DNA of 32,051 nucleotides from Variovorax sp. E3 (GTDB lineage Bacteria > Pseudomonadota > Gammaproteobacteria > Burkholderiales > Burkholderiaceae_C), in assembly GCF_016082275.1 (NCBI RefSeq), contig NZ_MOWM01000078.1:1-32051 (forward strand), read 5' to 3'. Shown one piece after another: positions 1 to 8,268 of this stretch. A program made the position numbers and the translations under genes. Each line of letters starts with the position of its first letter. Within the stretch, counting starts at the first letter, position 1. Below the pieces are notes generated by a model. The model ran no database searches and was not told where the DNA came from. It was given only the letters and a program-made list of their open reading frames with translations.

Positions 1-80
1 AAAATCGAGGGCCAAAATAGTAGCGGCGCGTCGGGGCAGCAGCAATTTCGCGTTGCTGCGGCCGCCGCGGCGGCGTTTCC

Positions 81-959
81 TCAAGAGACCTCGTGCGACT
101 CGCTCGAGCCTGACTGCCCTGGTGGCGCGTGGGGGAGCGAGCAGACCATCGCGTCGCCCAGGGCGAGCGTTGCGTCGGCGGGAATCTCACTCACGGTGAC
201 GCAGATCTCGCCCATCTCCAGGGGCCCGTAGTTCGACAGGAACGCCACATCGGCCGCATCGCGTCCGTAGGCCAGCACGATGCGCGCTCCCCGGGGTTCG
301 TCCTGCGTGGCGTCGAACGTGTACCACCGCCCTCCGATGAAGGCCTCGAACCACGCATGCATGTCCATGGGATCGAGCCGGTGCAGGTAACCCACCACGA
401 GGCGCGCTGGGATGCGCAAGGCGCGGCACAGGCCGATGGCCACGTGCGAGAAGTCGCGGCACACGCCTGCCCCATCCTTGAGCGTGTCCAGGGCGTCCGT
501 CGAGCTGTTGCTCACGCCATAGCGGTAGGTAAGCCGCGCATGGATCCACTGGCGAATGGCTTCGACCTGGGCATAGCCGGACTGGATGTCCCCTACGATC
601 TGCCGGGCGCGATCCTCCATCTTGTCCGAGGGACAGTAACGGCTTTGCAGCAGGTATTGCAGCGTGTCGGCGGGCAGGTCCTCGATTGGCACCGCTTGGG
701 CGTCCGGCGCCACGGCGATGTCGGCCTCGGCTTCCATGATCATCTCGACCTCGATGCGCATCTCCCCCTGGGGAATCTTCAGCCGCTGGCACAGGTTGCC
801 GAAGCTGTCGACGTATTCCGTGGTCGCGACCCATGGGCGCAATTCGTAGCGTTCGCTGACCATCCACTGTGCCTCCCCGCTGCGGGGTCGAAGCATCGCC
901 ACCACGGGACAGTCGGTCGCGGCCTTCACGGTCATCTTGCAGGTGGCATGCAGCCTCAT
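81..959 (-). CDS. Transglutaminase-like cysteine peptidase family protein
   Basis: A 292-residue cytoplasmic protein of the bacterial transglutaminase-like family (papain-like fold, Cys-His-Asp triad). The triad is visible: Cys167 in GAGVCRDFSH, His201 in MHAWFEAF and Asp216 in WYTFDATQ. The roughly 90 residues before it match the beta-rich N-terminal domain usual in these proteins. There is no signal peptide. I chose the ATG at 959 because AAGGA lies 7 bases upstream; a TTG two codons earlier is also in frame. Family members are peptidases or amidases of mostly unknown substrate, often near alpha-E and ATP-grasp genes, which are not seen here. The gene diverges from the YihY/BrkB gene across about 530 bp. 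Family assignment is secure; the substrate is unknown. Confidence 0.9.
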   Translation of the reverse strand: MRLHATCKMTVKAATDCPVVAMLRPRSGEAQWMVSERYELRPWVATTEYVDSFGNLCQRLKIPQGEMRIEVEMIMEAEADIAVAPDAQAVPIEDLPADTLQYLLQSRYCPSDKMEDRARQIVGDIQSGYAQVEAIRQWIHARLTYRYGVSNSSTDALDTLKDGAGVCRDFSHVAIGLCRALRIPARLVVGYLHRLDPMDMHAWFEAFIGGRWYTFDATQDEPRGARIVLAYGRDAADVAFLSNYGPLEMGEICVTVSEIPADATLALGDAMVCSLPHAPPGQSGSSESHEVS

Positions 960-1487
960 GGGCAATCCTTGGAGGGTTCAGACATCCGCACGGACGGAAG
1001 CGCCACGACGGGGGGGGCCGGCCCCGCCCCCGGGGCATCGATATTCACATCACGCCGCAGCGCGAATGGCGAGCATCGCGGCGTTCGCGAGTCCTGTCTG
1101 TCGGACAGGCCGGACATGCGCGGGGCGAGGGCGCGCGAGTGTTGCAGCGCTGCGGGGCGATCGAAAGCTCTTATCCGTGCGTGCGTGCGTGCGTGCGTTC
1201 GACCGTGACGCGCGCGTCTGCGTCCGACAGCAGGCGGCGTGTACCTTCCGCTAGAGTGGCGTTGCTCGCTTGTCGGCCTCGCATCCAGCGGGACCCGCGA
1301 TGCCCGCCTCCGTGCGGCGCGTCCCTTCGCGGTCTTTGGGGAGTCGCGCGCGGCGCGAAGGTCTTGTCCATGAACCTGGGGGATGCGATGCGGATTGCAG
1401 CGAGAAGGCCGGACACTGCGCCCGAAGGGGCGCCGCCGCATCGCGCGCACGGCGGCGGCTGCGCCGTCGAGAAAGGCACGGCCGGTC
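960..1487. other. Divergent intergenic region without a gene
   Basis: About 530 bp between the divergent transglutaminase-like and YihY/BrkB genes. The open frames here give arginine- and proline-rich translations typical of GC-rich noise. The one distinct element is a CGTG tetranucleotide repeat at 1176-1197. Promoters for both neighbours must lie here, but I cannot point to convincing -35/-10 boxes. Confidence 0.5.
1176..1197. repeat. CGTG tetranucleotide tandem repeat (5.5 copies)
   Basis: Five and a half perfect copies of CGTG in 22 bp, in the divergent spacer between 959 and 1488. Short tandem repeats of this kind can change length by slippage. This one is about 290 bp from the nearest plus-strand start codon, so an effect on expression is only a possibility. 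Confidence 0.85.
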
Positions 1488-2375
1488 ATGGGACGCCTTC
1501 TTGAAGCGGGGCGCCGTGCATGGGCCGCCGCGCTTGCCGCGCCGGTGCTCGGGGTTCTGCTGCGGGCAATGCGCAACTACGTCGTCCACCAGAGCGCCAA
1601 CCAGGCGGGAAGCCTGGCCTTTTCCTCCGTGCTGGCGATGTTCCCACTGCTGATTCTCGTGTCCGCCGCCGCAGGCTTCGCGGGGCAGCCTGGCGAAGCC
1701 GCTGCGCTGGCCCGCCGGGTGATGAGCTACGCGCCCGCCATGGTGCGTGATGCGGTGCAGCCCGTGATCGACGAGGTCCTGGCGCGACGCAGCCAGGCCT
1801 TGCTGGCCGTGGGCGTCGTCACCACGCTCTGGACCGCATCCTCGGGCATGCAGGCGGTGCGCACCGCCTTGAATCGCGCCTATGGCATCGAGCGCGGCCA
1901 CCCCTTCTGGAAGGCCCGCCTGAAGGTGACCCTGTTCACCGTCGTCGTCGGCGCCTCGGTGCTGGCGGTTTTCAGCTCCGTGATCATCATGCCGTACGTC
2001 TGGAGGCTGCTTGAGGACAAGGCGGGCGCGGGCCATGACGTGCTCTGGCTGCGCAACAGCGTGCGCTACGGTTCGGCCTTTCTCACGCTGACGGCGCTTT
2101 ATGCGCTCATGTACGGATGGCTGCCGGACATTCGCCAGCGGCTCTACACGGTGCTTCCCGGCGCCTTGGCGGGCGCGGCTTTGTGGGTGGGCGCGGCCGC
2201 GCTGCTGTCATACACCCTGCGCTCGGCCGGCAAGCTCGCGTTGATCTATGGCAGTTTCGCCGGCGTGGTGGCGACGCTGGTGTTTCTCTACGTGAGCGCC
2301 ACCACGCTGATCTTTGGCGCCGAGATCAACGCCGTGCTGCGCGAGAAGACGTCGGGGCGCGCCGATTCGCCCTAG
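1488..2375 (+). CDS. YihY/virulence factor BrkB family membrane protein
   Basis: A 295-residue polytopic inner-membrane protein of the YihY/BrkB family (once mis-described as ribonuclease BN). Family hallmarks are the N-terminal AGSLAFSSVLAMFPLLIL helix (about residues 38-55), the loop LWTASSGMQAVRTALNRAYG (about 114-133) and the C-terminal series of hydrophobic helices ending ASTTLIFGAEINAVL-like. About six membrane segments can be counted. The reading frame is open from 1383, but the ATG at 1488 gives the normal family length and starts just before the first amphipathic helix, with GAAAGG about 12 bases upstream. In Bordetella BrkB was linked to serum resistance; the molecular function is not established. 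It appears monocistronic. Confidence 0.92.
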   Translation: MGRLLEAGRRAWAAALAAPVLGVLLRAMRNYVVHQSANQAGSLAFSSVLAMFPLLILVSAAAGFAGQPGEAAALARRVMSYAPAMVRDAVQPVIDEVLARRSQALLAVGVVTTLWTASSGMQAVRTALNRAYGIERGHPFWKARLKVTLFTVVVGASVLAVFSSVIIMPYVWRLLEDKAGAGHDVLWLRNSVRYGSAFLTLTALYALMYGWLPDIRQRLYTVLPGALAGAALWVGAAALLSYTLRSAGKLALIYGSFAGVVATLVFLYVSATTLIFGAEINAVLREKTSGRADSP

Positions 2376-2738
2376 CGGCCGATTGCGTATTCCGGCGTTC
2401 GAAGCGTTGAGCGAGGCCTTCCCCACAGGGGCGCAAAACACCTTGTCATCGTCGGGGCGCGTGGTCAAGGAACGGCGGGCGCGCTTTCGTCGCGGCGGCG
2501 AGGCGCTGGCCAGGCAACCCGCTGAGCTGTCGGACGCCCCCAGCGACGAATGCATCGTCGGAGGGCGCTTGCGTTGGGCTTCCCGAGGCGCTGCGGCAAG
2601 GGCAGGGCGCCGCGTCCTTGGAGGAACGCGAGTTCCTCCCCGCCTTCTGCCGCGCCCAAATCGCAGCCGCGCCGCAGCTCTTGTGGAGCGCGGCGGCGCC
2701 CCTATTTCCTTGATCCATTCAACCGAGAAGAGGTGGCA
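2376..2738. other. Intergenic region, no gene seen
   Basis: About 360 bp without a credible reading frame. A small perfect inverted repeat (CGACGA / TCGTCG, 5-base loop) sits at 2544-2560, without a following T run. The ribosome site of the next small gene is at its right end. Confidence 0.4.
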
Positions 2739-2957
2739 ATGCCGATGAACCTGCTGCGGCGCATCGAGAATGCGCCGTTTCCCCTGTCGATCACGCAAGA
2801 AAGCGAGGTCCAATGCGCGGCGGTGCTCGCCGCGGCCCAGTTGATCGAAGCACGGCTGCCGGAGCCCGGTGCCGCGGGCGACCAGAGTGCGCTCATCCTG
2901 CGCATTACGCCCTTGGGAAGAGCTGAACTGCAACGATTGCGGTCCGAGCCGGACTGA
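2739..2957 (+). CDS. Small hypothetical protein (72 aa)
   Basis: The reading frame runs on from 2550, but the ATG at 2739 has a strong purine-rich Shine-Dalgarno region (GAGAAGAGGTGG) just upstream. The upstream extension is arginine- and proline-rich noise. The product starts MPMNLLRRIENAPFPLS and has a helical middle (AAVLAAAQLIEARL). Its end, ILRITPLGRAELQRLR, resembles the last strand and helix of a winged-helix domain. It has no signal peptide or membrane segment. I recognise no function. It stands alone between two gene-poor stretches. Confidence 0.6.
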   Translation: MPMNLLRRIENAPFPLSITQESEVQCAAVLAAAQLIEARLPEPGAAGDQSALILRITPLGRAELQRLRSEPD

Positions 2958-3707
2958 GGCGCTCCCTTCCTCGTTTGCGCCGAACGCACCGGCCTGGCCG
3001 GCCTTTCGATCCGCACTCGTCACGCCGCGCAAGGGGGACGCCGCGGGATCCCTGCCAGACTTGCTTTTTCGGGTGACGAATGCATTGCGGCGCCGATCCG
3101 CAGTCCGCGATCTGGCGGCAGCGCCGGGGGATCGGGACACACTTCCCGAGCAACGCCGCGGGCTGCCGCCCTTGGCAGTGAATATCGCGGATGAGCGGGT
3201 GAAAGCCCGATCACTCGCGCCTGCGCGCCGGACAGGTTGCGCTTCAGGTGGAGGTCCCGGCTTTTGAGCGCTTGAAGGCACGCCTGGCCGGGGTCGACAC
3301 GACGAGCCATTCGAACCCGTGGTCAAGGCGGCTGTGGATGCCTTGGTCGTTGCATGTGGCGTTTTTCGTAGACGGGACGCAACGCACGTCGGGGCCAGGT
3401 GCGCGCGGGACAGCGGCCGCATCTGGGCGAAACGCGGCGGTTGGAATGCCAACTTGGCACAGGAACCGTCCCTGCAATGACAACGAGTTGCGATGGCTGC
3501 AACTCGGCCGGGGATTCTCGTCGGCGTTTTTCGGGGAAGGGCCACGACCTGCAGGCGCCTTGCTCGCACGTCGACGCCGCGCGCGGGCTGACGAGGGGTA
3601 AGCCCCGTCAGGCCATCAATTGCGCGGCCGCTGGGCAGCACCTGCGGCCTTCAGCGCGGCTTGCTGGCGCCCCCGGTTCAGTGGCATGCGCGCGCCGCGA
3701 GCTGGGC
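2958..3707. other. Intergenic region, no gene seen
   Basis: About 750 bp between the small protein and the 3' end of the BLUF gene. Long open frames exist on both strands, including a 477-codon minus-strand frame spanning 2208-3641. None gives a recognisable protein, and they overlap real genes on the other strand, as expected in GC-rich DNA. No repeats or RNA genes stood out. Confidence 0.4.
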
Positions 3708-4118
3708 TCATTGGGTTTTCCAACTGGACGCCTGGGACAGTGCACGAAACATCGGCGCGGCCATCGAGGGCTGGATACCGCAAAGGCCCATGTCGGACAG
3801 CGGCCCCAAAACCTCCTGGACGTCGGCGTTCCAGTCGATCAACGCCATGGACCAGCTTGGAAACGCTCGCGCAGCAATGAAGCGGTATTCCAGCACGATG
3901 AGGTCCACATGACGCGGGTCCTGGCCGATCGTCTCCATGAGGCGCCGGATGGCCGCTTCGTCCCCCTCGAGATACTGCATGTAGGTCCCGCGCAGGTGAC
4001 ACAAGGCGCCGGTGATGCCCCGCTGTGCATTGTTTCGCCGCGAGCAAGCGAGGATGTCGCGCAGGTCCTCCCCGGAGGGCGCCTTCGACATGCTGCGGTA
4101 GATCAACCGGGCCAACAT
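3708..4118 (-). CDS. BLUF-domain blue-light sensor protein (stand-alone)
   Basis: A short BLUF (sensor of blue light using FAD) protein of about 136 residues. Numbered from the ATG at 4118, the flavin site is intact: Tyr7 in MLARLIYRS, Asn30 in RRNNAQRGITG, Gln48 in GTYMQYLEG, and Trp89/Met91 in FPSWSM. Tyr and Gln form the photoactive hydrogen-bond switch in the family. After the BLUF fold (about 1-95) there are only about 40 more residues and no EAL, GGDEF or cyclase domain, so output must go through a partner. The frame is open to a TTG at 4154, and a GTG at 4139 is also possible. I prefer 4118 because the fold begins at that codon. It diverges from the small gene at 4388. Confidence 0.9.
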   Translation of the reverse strand: MLARLIYRSMSKAPSGEDLRDILACSRRNNAQRGITGALCHLRGTYMQYLEGDEAAIRRLMETIGQDPRHVDLIVLEYRFIAARAFPSWSMALIDWNADVQEVLGPLSDMGLCGIQPSMAAPMFRALSQASSWKTQ

Positions 4119-4387
4119 CTTCAAATTATGCGGGATCACCCCAGGGGCGGGCAAAGGGTCGATGCGCGCCGACGGACGATCCGCCGTGTGCGACCCGCGG
4201 AGCGAGTGGGGCGGGAACGCTGTCGATGGCTGCGCAACGGTCCAACGGTCCTGGTGCGACCGCCGTCGCGACGTTCATCTCTTTTTCTTCTCGCGCGCCC
4301 AGCCGCGCGCCACTTTGCGCGACGGCACAGAAAAGAGAAGGAATTCCCATGACGAAGAGGTGAAACCGCCGTTCAGAGAGGATTCAT

Positions 4388-4705
4388 GTGGAGGATGCAC
4401 ATTCCGCGTGTATGACGACCTCGATGAGGAGACGCAAGGTCTCTGCTGACAGCGAAGGGGCGGTCCCGCAGCGCAGGGGACCAGGACCCGCGGATCAGTT
4501 CATCCATTTGCGTCCGGCTTTGACCGAACGCGAAATCACCGTCCTGAACGCCGTCGCCGCGCTTCCTGAGACATGCCGCACGCCCACGGCGGCGGCGACC
4601 GCGCTCATGCTGGCCGGCATCGGCATTCCTTACTCGTCGGTGGCCGCGATATTGAGGCGGCTCGAGCACAAAGGTGCCCTGCGACTTGATCGCGTCAAGC
4701 CTTGA
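4388..4705 (+). CDS. Small winged-helix-like protein of unknown function
   Basis: A 105-residue protein starting at a GTG that has AGAGAGGA 5-6 bases upstream, a better site than that of the in-frame ATG at 4412. The first 40 residues are basic and disordered-looking. The rest reads as a small helix-turn-helix/winged-helix fold: LTEREITVLNAVAAL, a second helix TPTAAATALMLAGI, a recognition-type helix PYSSVAAILRRLEHKG, and a short wing ALRLDRVKP. It could bind DNA or be a phasin- or partner-type adaptor. The divergent position beside the BLUF sensor makes a partner role conceivable (inference only). Confidence 0.55.
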   Translation: MEDAHSACMTTSMRRRKVSADSEGAVPQRRGPGPADQFIHLRPALTEREITVLNAVAALPETCRTPTAAATALMLAGIGIPYSSVAAILRRLEHKGALRLDRVKP

Positions 4706-4945
4706 GATGGGCAGGTGGTGCCGATCTGCGACTGCAGGTCGTCTGGGTCGGTGACGCCTGCAGGGCCTGTGAGGTTCACGCCACCGCTGGACCCGCCGCC
4801 GCAAGCCGCAGGCCGGCGAAAGCGAACCTGGCAGGTCGGTGTTCCTTCATCTGCACGCAGAGTCGTCCTACGCGGCATCCCGGGAGAGGCCGCAATCTTG
4901 TTCTCCCGCGATACCAAGTTCCCCCTTTTAATTCAGGAGTTCTCG

Positions 4946-5437
4946 ATGACCACGACAAAGCGCGCCTCACCCGACGCCTGCACCCTGCTGGATACGGACC
5001 ACAAGAAGGTGAAGAAGCTCTTCACGGCTTATGAAGAACTGGCTCATTCCAAAGCCTCGGGTGCCCCCGAGAAGAAGCGCGACCTGGCCATGCAGATCTG
5101 CATGGAACTCACCGTGCACACGCAACTCGAGGAAGAAATTTTCTATCCCGCCGTGCGCGAAGCCATCAAGGACACCGACCTTCTCGACGAAGCCGAGGTT
5201 GAGCATGCGAGTGCAAAGGAGCTGATTGCTCAACTTCAGGAAGCGACCGAGGTTGACGAGAAGTTCGACGCCAAGGTCAAGGTGCTTGGCGAATACATCG
5301 ATCACCATGTGAAGGAAGAGCGCAACGAGCTCTTTCCCAAGGCCCGAGCGGCGCGCGATCTGGACTTGGTGGCCATGCGCCAGCAAATTGCCGAGCGCAA
5401 GGAGGAGCTGATGGCCGACATGAGCGTTGTAGCCTGA
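4946..5437 (+). CDS. Hemerythrin/HHE cation-binding domain protein
   Basis: A 163-residue, four-helix hemerythrin-like protein binding a di-iron centre. The metal ligand pattern is visible: DTDHKKVKKLF in helix 1, HTQLEEEIFYP in helix 2, EHASAKELI in helix 3 and HHVKEERNELFP in helix 4. The protein is cytoplasmic and charged. The ATG at 4946 has CAGGAG five bases upstream; the open frame starting at 4715 is an artefact. Members bind oxygen or nitric oxide, or handle iron, in stress responses. The C-terminal helix (RQQIAERKEELMADM) extends past the core. It appears monocistronic and converges on the minus-strand gene ending at 5643. Confidence 0.92.
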   Translation: MTTTKRASPDACTLLDTDHKKVKKLFTAYEELAHSKASGAPEKKRDLAMQICMELTVHTQLEEEIFYPAVREAIKDTDLLDEAEVEHASAKELIAQLQEATEVDEKFDAKVKVLGEYIDHHVKEERNELFPKARAARDLDLVAMRQQIAERKEELMADMSVVA

Positions 5438-5642
5438 AGAGACGGCGGAAGAGCGGCGGCGGGGGCATACGGAAGGTAAACAACTCCTACGTGCTTCCGC
5501 CGACTTCCCGCGGCGAGTCGATGGTTTCTTTTCCGGCCTGAGCGAATCTCAGGCGGAGTTGCCCTGCCGCCGTGAGCTCCGCCTCGATGGCCACCCCTCC
5601 GTGCTGACGTGGGGCGCGCGCCCCGAAGCGCTCACATTCATG

Positions 5643-6491
5643 CTAGGGCGCGGACCGGCTTTCGGAGGTTGGCGCGGCACCCCGTCCCTCGTCTTCATCG
5701 CAGGCTTCGTAGTAGGTGTAGATGCCAACCCGAATGCGTGCTTTCGCGTTGGGAGGGGCATTGTCGACAGCCTGGGTCATTGCCTGAGCCAGATCGTGAT
5801 GCAGTGTTGCCCAGCGTTCGCGACCTACGCGCTGGATCTGTTCGCAATCTTCCAGCGTGAGTCCACTCGCATAGACCGCCCGCTCGAGCATCTTGGGCTC
5901 TTCATCCAAGGCGTTGGCAACGGCCGCCTGCAGATGATCCCGACTGTTGTCGCCGAGGAAGGCCAGCATGGACCGCAGATCTTCCGCTGGCACGAAGCCA
6001 TCGGCCGTGAGCTCGACCACGCCTCTTTCCTCATCCTCGCTGACCATGTGGAGGCGCCGCAATTCGTCAAGGATGGCACGGTAATGCACATTGCCGCGGC
6101 TACCCAAGCGCGCCACGGTCTCAAAAGAGGGAACAGCATCGCCCGCGGTGAGCGGCAAGTGCCGAAAGGAAGCATCTTCGGTCACCATCTGCTGCCATAA
6201 CGTGAACGTCTTTGCCGCTGCCGACTGCTCGGTGTCGGGCAGCGTGTCGACAGTCGCCCGGACCTTGGCGGTCACCATCTTGCGATTCAGGCCGGTGGTG
6301 ATCGAAAGCTGGCTCAGGTGTGGATTAGGGACGCCCCGACTGCGCCAAGTGCGTTGCGCCTCCTCGATCAGCAGGTCGCGCAGCAAGTCCTCGAGGTGAG
6401 GATGTTTGATCCCCATGGCCAGCGCGAGTCGGACGACCGGTTGGAGTATCCGGGCACAGGCGACAAGGGTCCATTCCAGCCGAAGATCCAT
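5643..6491 (-). CDS. DUF6502-like conserved protein
   Basis: A 282-residue soluble protein. The N-terminal block LQPVVRLALAMGIKHPHLEDLLRD followed by a helix-turn-helix-like stretch (HLSQLSITTGLNRKMVTAKV) and a second winged-helix-like part (NVHYRAILDELRRLHMV, then VVELTADGFVP) is the pattern I associate with DUF6502. These are uncharacterised, probably DNA-binding proteins of proteobacteria. The C-terminus (GIYTYYEACDEDEG) is acidic. The start is the ATG at 6491; no strong ribosome site is seen. The family name comes from memory of the pattern; its function is unknown. Confidence 0.75.
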   Translation of the reverse strand: MDLRLEWTLVACARILQPVVRLALAMGIKHPHLEDLLRDLLIEEAQRTWRSRGVPNPHLSQLSITTGLNRKMVTAKVRATVDTLPDTEQSAAAKTFTLWQQMVTEDASFRHLPLTAGDAVPSFETVARLGSRGNVHYRAILDELRRLHMVSEDEERGVVELTADGFVPAEDLRSMLAFLGDNSRDHLQAAVANALDEEPKMLERAVYASGLTLEDCEQIQRVGRERWATLHHDLAQAMTQAVDNAPPNAKARIRVGIYTYYEACDEDEGRGAAPTSESRSAP

Positions 6492-6795
6492 GGAGGCAAG
6501 CGGTCGATCGCGACGATTCTTTTGAATGGAGTCTGCAGCCCTGACGCCGACGTCGGGCTGAACGCATTGTGATGCGCAACAGTGAACAACAACGGATCAA
6601 TCGTCAAATGACATTGACGCGATGATCGGTTCGTTGAAGCTGCAGGACGGGCGCATCGACCGGCATCCGGCAAATATGTGTCTAGCGCTCGCGCGGTGTG
6701 TCGGCGCTTGCGCTGGCCGCCAGCCTCGCGCGCCGCTGGCTATCAAGTCGTGCGGAGTGGCAGCCTGGTAGTCCGTCTTGGGCCAAAATCTGCGC
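6492..6795. other. Divergent intergenic region, no gene seen
   Basis: About 300 bp between the divergent DUF6502-like and methyltransferase-like genes. No frame here looks coding and no clear promoter or repeat was recognised. Confidence 0.35.
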
Positions 6796-7464
6796 ATGGA
6801 CGCTTTTGCGATCGACCCTACAGCGGTCCACGACATCTCAAGCCGGCTTCTCGATGGTCACGGTCGCCTGCGTGTCACTCCCGCGTGCGTGCTCTCGAGG
6901 ACCACCGCCCAAGAGCGGCTGCTTTTCGGGGTGCGACAGGGCATCTATAGCTTCCCGACCGATGAGCTCTGTGACTTCCTGCGATCTCGCATCGAAGGCC
7001 GTATCGCCATCGAGATTGGTGCCGGGCACGGCATCCTTGCCGAGGCGCTGTCCATCCCCGCCACCGACAACCGCCAGCAAGAGGATCCGGAACTCAAGGC
7101 CTACTATGCGCACATCGGTCAGCCGACAGTCCCCTACGGCAAGAATGTAGAGAAGCTGGATGCGGCCGATGCCGTCGCAAAGTACCGACCCAATGTCGTC
7201 ATTGCGTGCTGGGTCACGCATCGTTTCGATCCAGAACGACCGCATGCCGGAGGCAGCGTGACCGGCGTCGACGAAGCATCATTGATCGAGTCATGTGACG
7301 AGTACATCTTCGTCGGTAACGAGCATGTGCACGCGCACAAGCCCATTTGGGAAATGCCGCACGAGAAATTGAATCCGTCCTGGCTCTACTCGCGCGCGAT
7401 CAATGGCAGCCGGGAATTCATCGCCACTTGGCGCGGGTCTCAAAACTGCGGGACGCGGGCGTAA
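6796..7464 (+). CDS. SAM-dependent methyltransferase-like protein
   Basis: About 222 residues. The glycine-rich SAM-binding loop of class I methyltransferases is present (IAIEIGAGHGILAEAL, about residues 71-86). An acidic/Asn stretch follows (IPATDNRQQED), then the conserved-looking PYGKNVEKLDAADAVAKYRPNVVIACWVTHRFDP, where the strand PNVVIACWVTH would be the motif IV position. A later segment (CDEYIFVGNEHVHAHKPIWEMPHEK) fits the following strand. The substrate is not evident. The frame is open from a TTG at 6778; the ATG at 6796 is taken by default because neither has a clear ribosome site. It stands alone and could be accessory-genome cargo. Confidence 0.7.
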   Translation: MDAFAIDPTAVHDISSRLLDGHGRLRVTPACVLSRTTAQERLLFGVRQGIYSFPTDELCDFLRSRIEGRIAIEIGAGHGILAEALSIPATDNRQQEDPELKAYYAHIGQPTVPYGKNVEKLDAADAVAKYRPNVVIACWVTHRFDPERPHAGGSVTGVDEASLIESCDEYIFVGNEHVHAHKPIWEMPHEKLNPSWLYSRAINGSREFIATWRGSQNCGTRA

Positions 7465-8268
7465 GCAGCAAGGCAACTCTTCATCGATGCCGACTGGTTC
7501 AGGGCGCCGTCAAGCACGAGACGCTCAGCGAAGTGGCGGCCCAGGCGTGCCTGCTGTCGGTGTCGTCCGACCAATACGATTTGAACATTCAGGTTTTCGG
7601 AGCGGTCACCGGCGACGAGCATGTCGTGCGGGGGCTGTTTCAGCCCGGCGGTTCTCGGTACTCCACTTGGTTGACGGCGTTGTCGTGTGCATCACGGCTG
7701 TCAATTCGCCCCGTGATCTTCGGCTGGGGAGAAAACTTGTACGTGCAGCGTCATCGCTCAAACCCCCAATTGCGTCCACTGTCCGGGCGTAGAGGCTCGC
7801 CTCGAGGCAACCGGGCGGTGCGCTGCTCACCTGACTGGGGGAGCTCGTCACCGCCTGATCGTCCTGCGGCGCGCAAGACCGCTTGCAGGCGACCCTGCGG
7901 CGAGCGCCTTACCCCACTTGGACAATCGCGGCCGAGCTGCGGTCGGGTGCAATGCTCGCACCCATACGTTCAATGCAGCAGGCCCTTCACCGCACATGCC
8001 TCCACGCTTTGCGGTCCCGGCGTCAGCCCCGCATGAAGCGATCAACCTCAAGCGCAGTCCGGAGCAGCTTCGATGGGTCAGCGGGTAGGCTGCCATATCG
8101 AGCGTCATGAGACCGTCATTCGCAAATGTGAAGCTCGCAGGAGTTGCGATACTGTCCACAAGCTTGCTGATTCGATCCTCTTCCTCCTTGTTGCCTTCTG
8201 CGCATAGTGGTCGTGGGCGAGTTGTTGTACGCAGCCCGGGCCGAGGCTGGGGCAAGGACGATAGGCTC
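7465..8268. other. Gap of about 800 bp without a confident gene
   Basis: Open frames on both strands (for example plus-strand 7347-8036) give no recognisable family and look like noise or an old gene remnant. The right end holds the tandem CGTCAT-type repeats described separately and the leader of the STN-domain gene. An in-frame upstream ATG at 8107 extends that gene, but its extra residues lack a signal-peptide shape. Confidence 0.35.
8090..8119 (+). promoter_or_regulatory. PhoB-box-like tandem repeat
   Basis: Three copies resembling the Pho-box half-site CTGTCAT: CTGCCAT (8090-8096), GCGTCAT (8102-8108) and CCGTCAT (8113-8119). The last two are exactly 11 bp apart with a 4-base spacer, as in the PhoB consensus; the first is 12 bp from the second. 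A possible extended -10 (TGCGATACT, 8145-8153) follows, but at greater distance than in classical Pho promoters. Support from context: the related P. aeruginosa vreAIR operon is PhoB-activated. Confidence 0.35.

Noticed and set aside
2544..2560. CGACGA-ATGCA-TCGTCG inverted repeat as a regulator site or terminator
   Set aside because: It is short, has no T run, and lies about 170 bp from both neighbouring gene boundaries. Such small dyads are expected by chance in GC-rich DNA.
2208..3641. A 477-codon minus-strand frame
   Set aside because: It overlaps the 3' end of the YihY/BrkB gene and the small 72-residue gene and shows no domain; arginine- and proline-rich noise.
7347..8036. Plus-strand frame with a protein-like stretch (SSDQYDLNIQVFGAVTGDEH)
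   Set aside because: It starts inside the methyltransferase-like gene in another frame, becomes low-quality after about 7760 and matches no family I know. A decayed gene is possible but unsupported.
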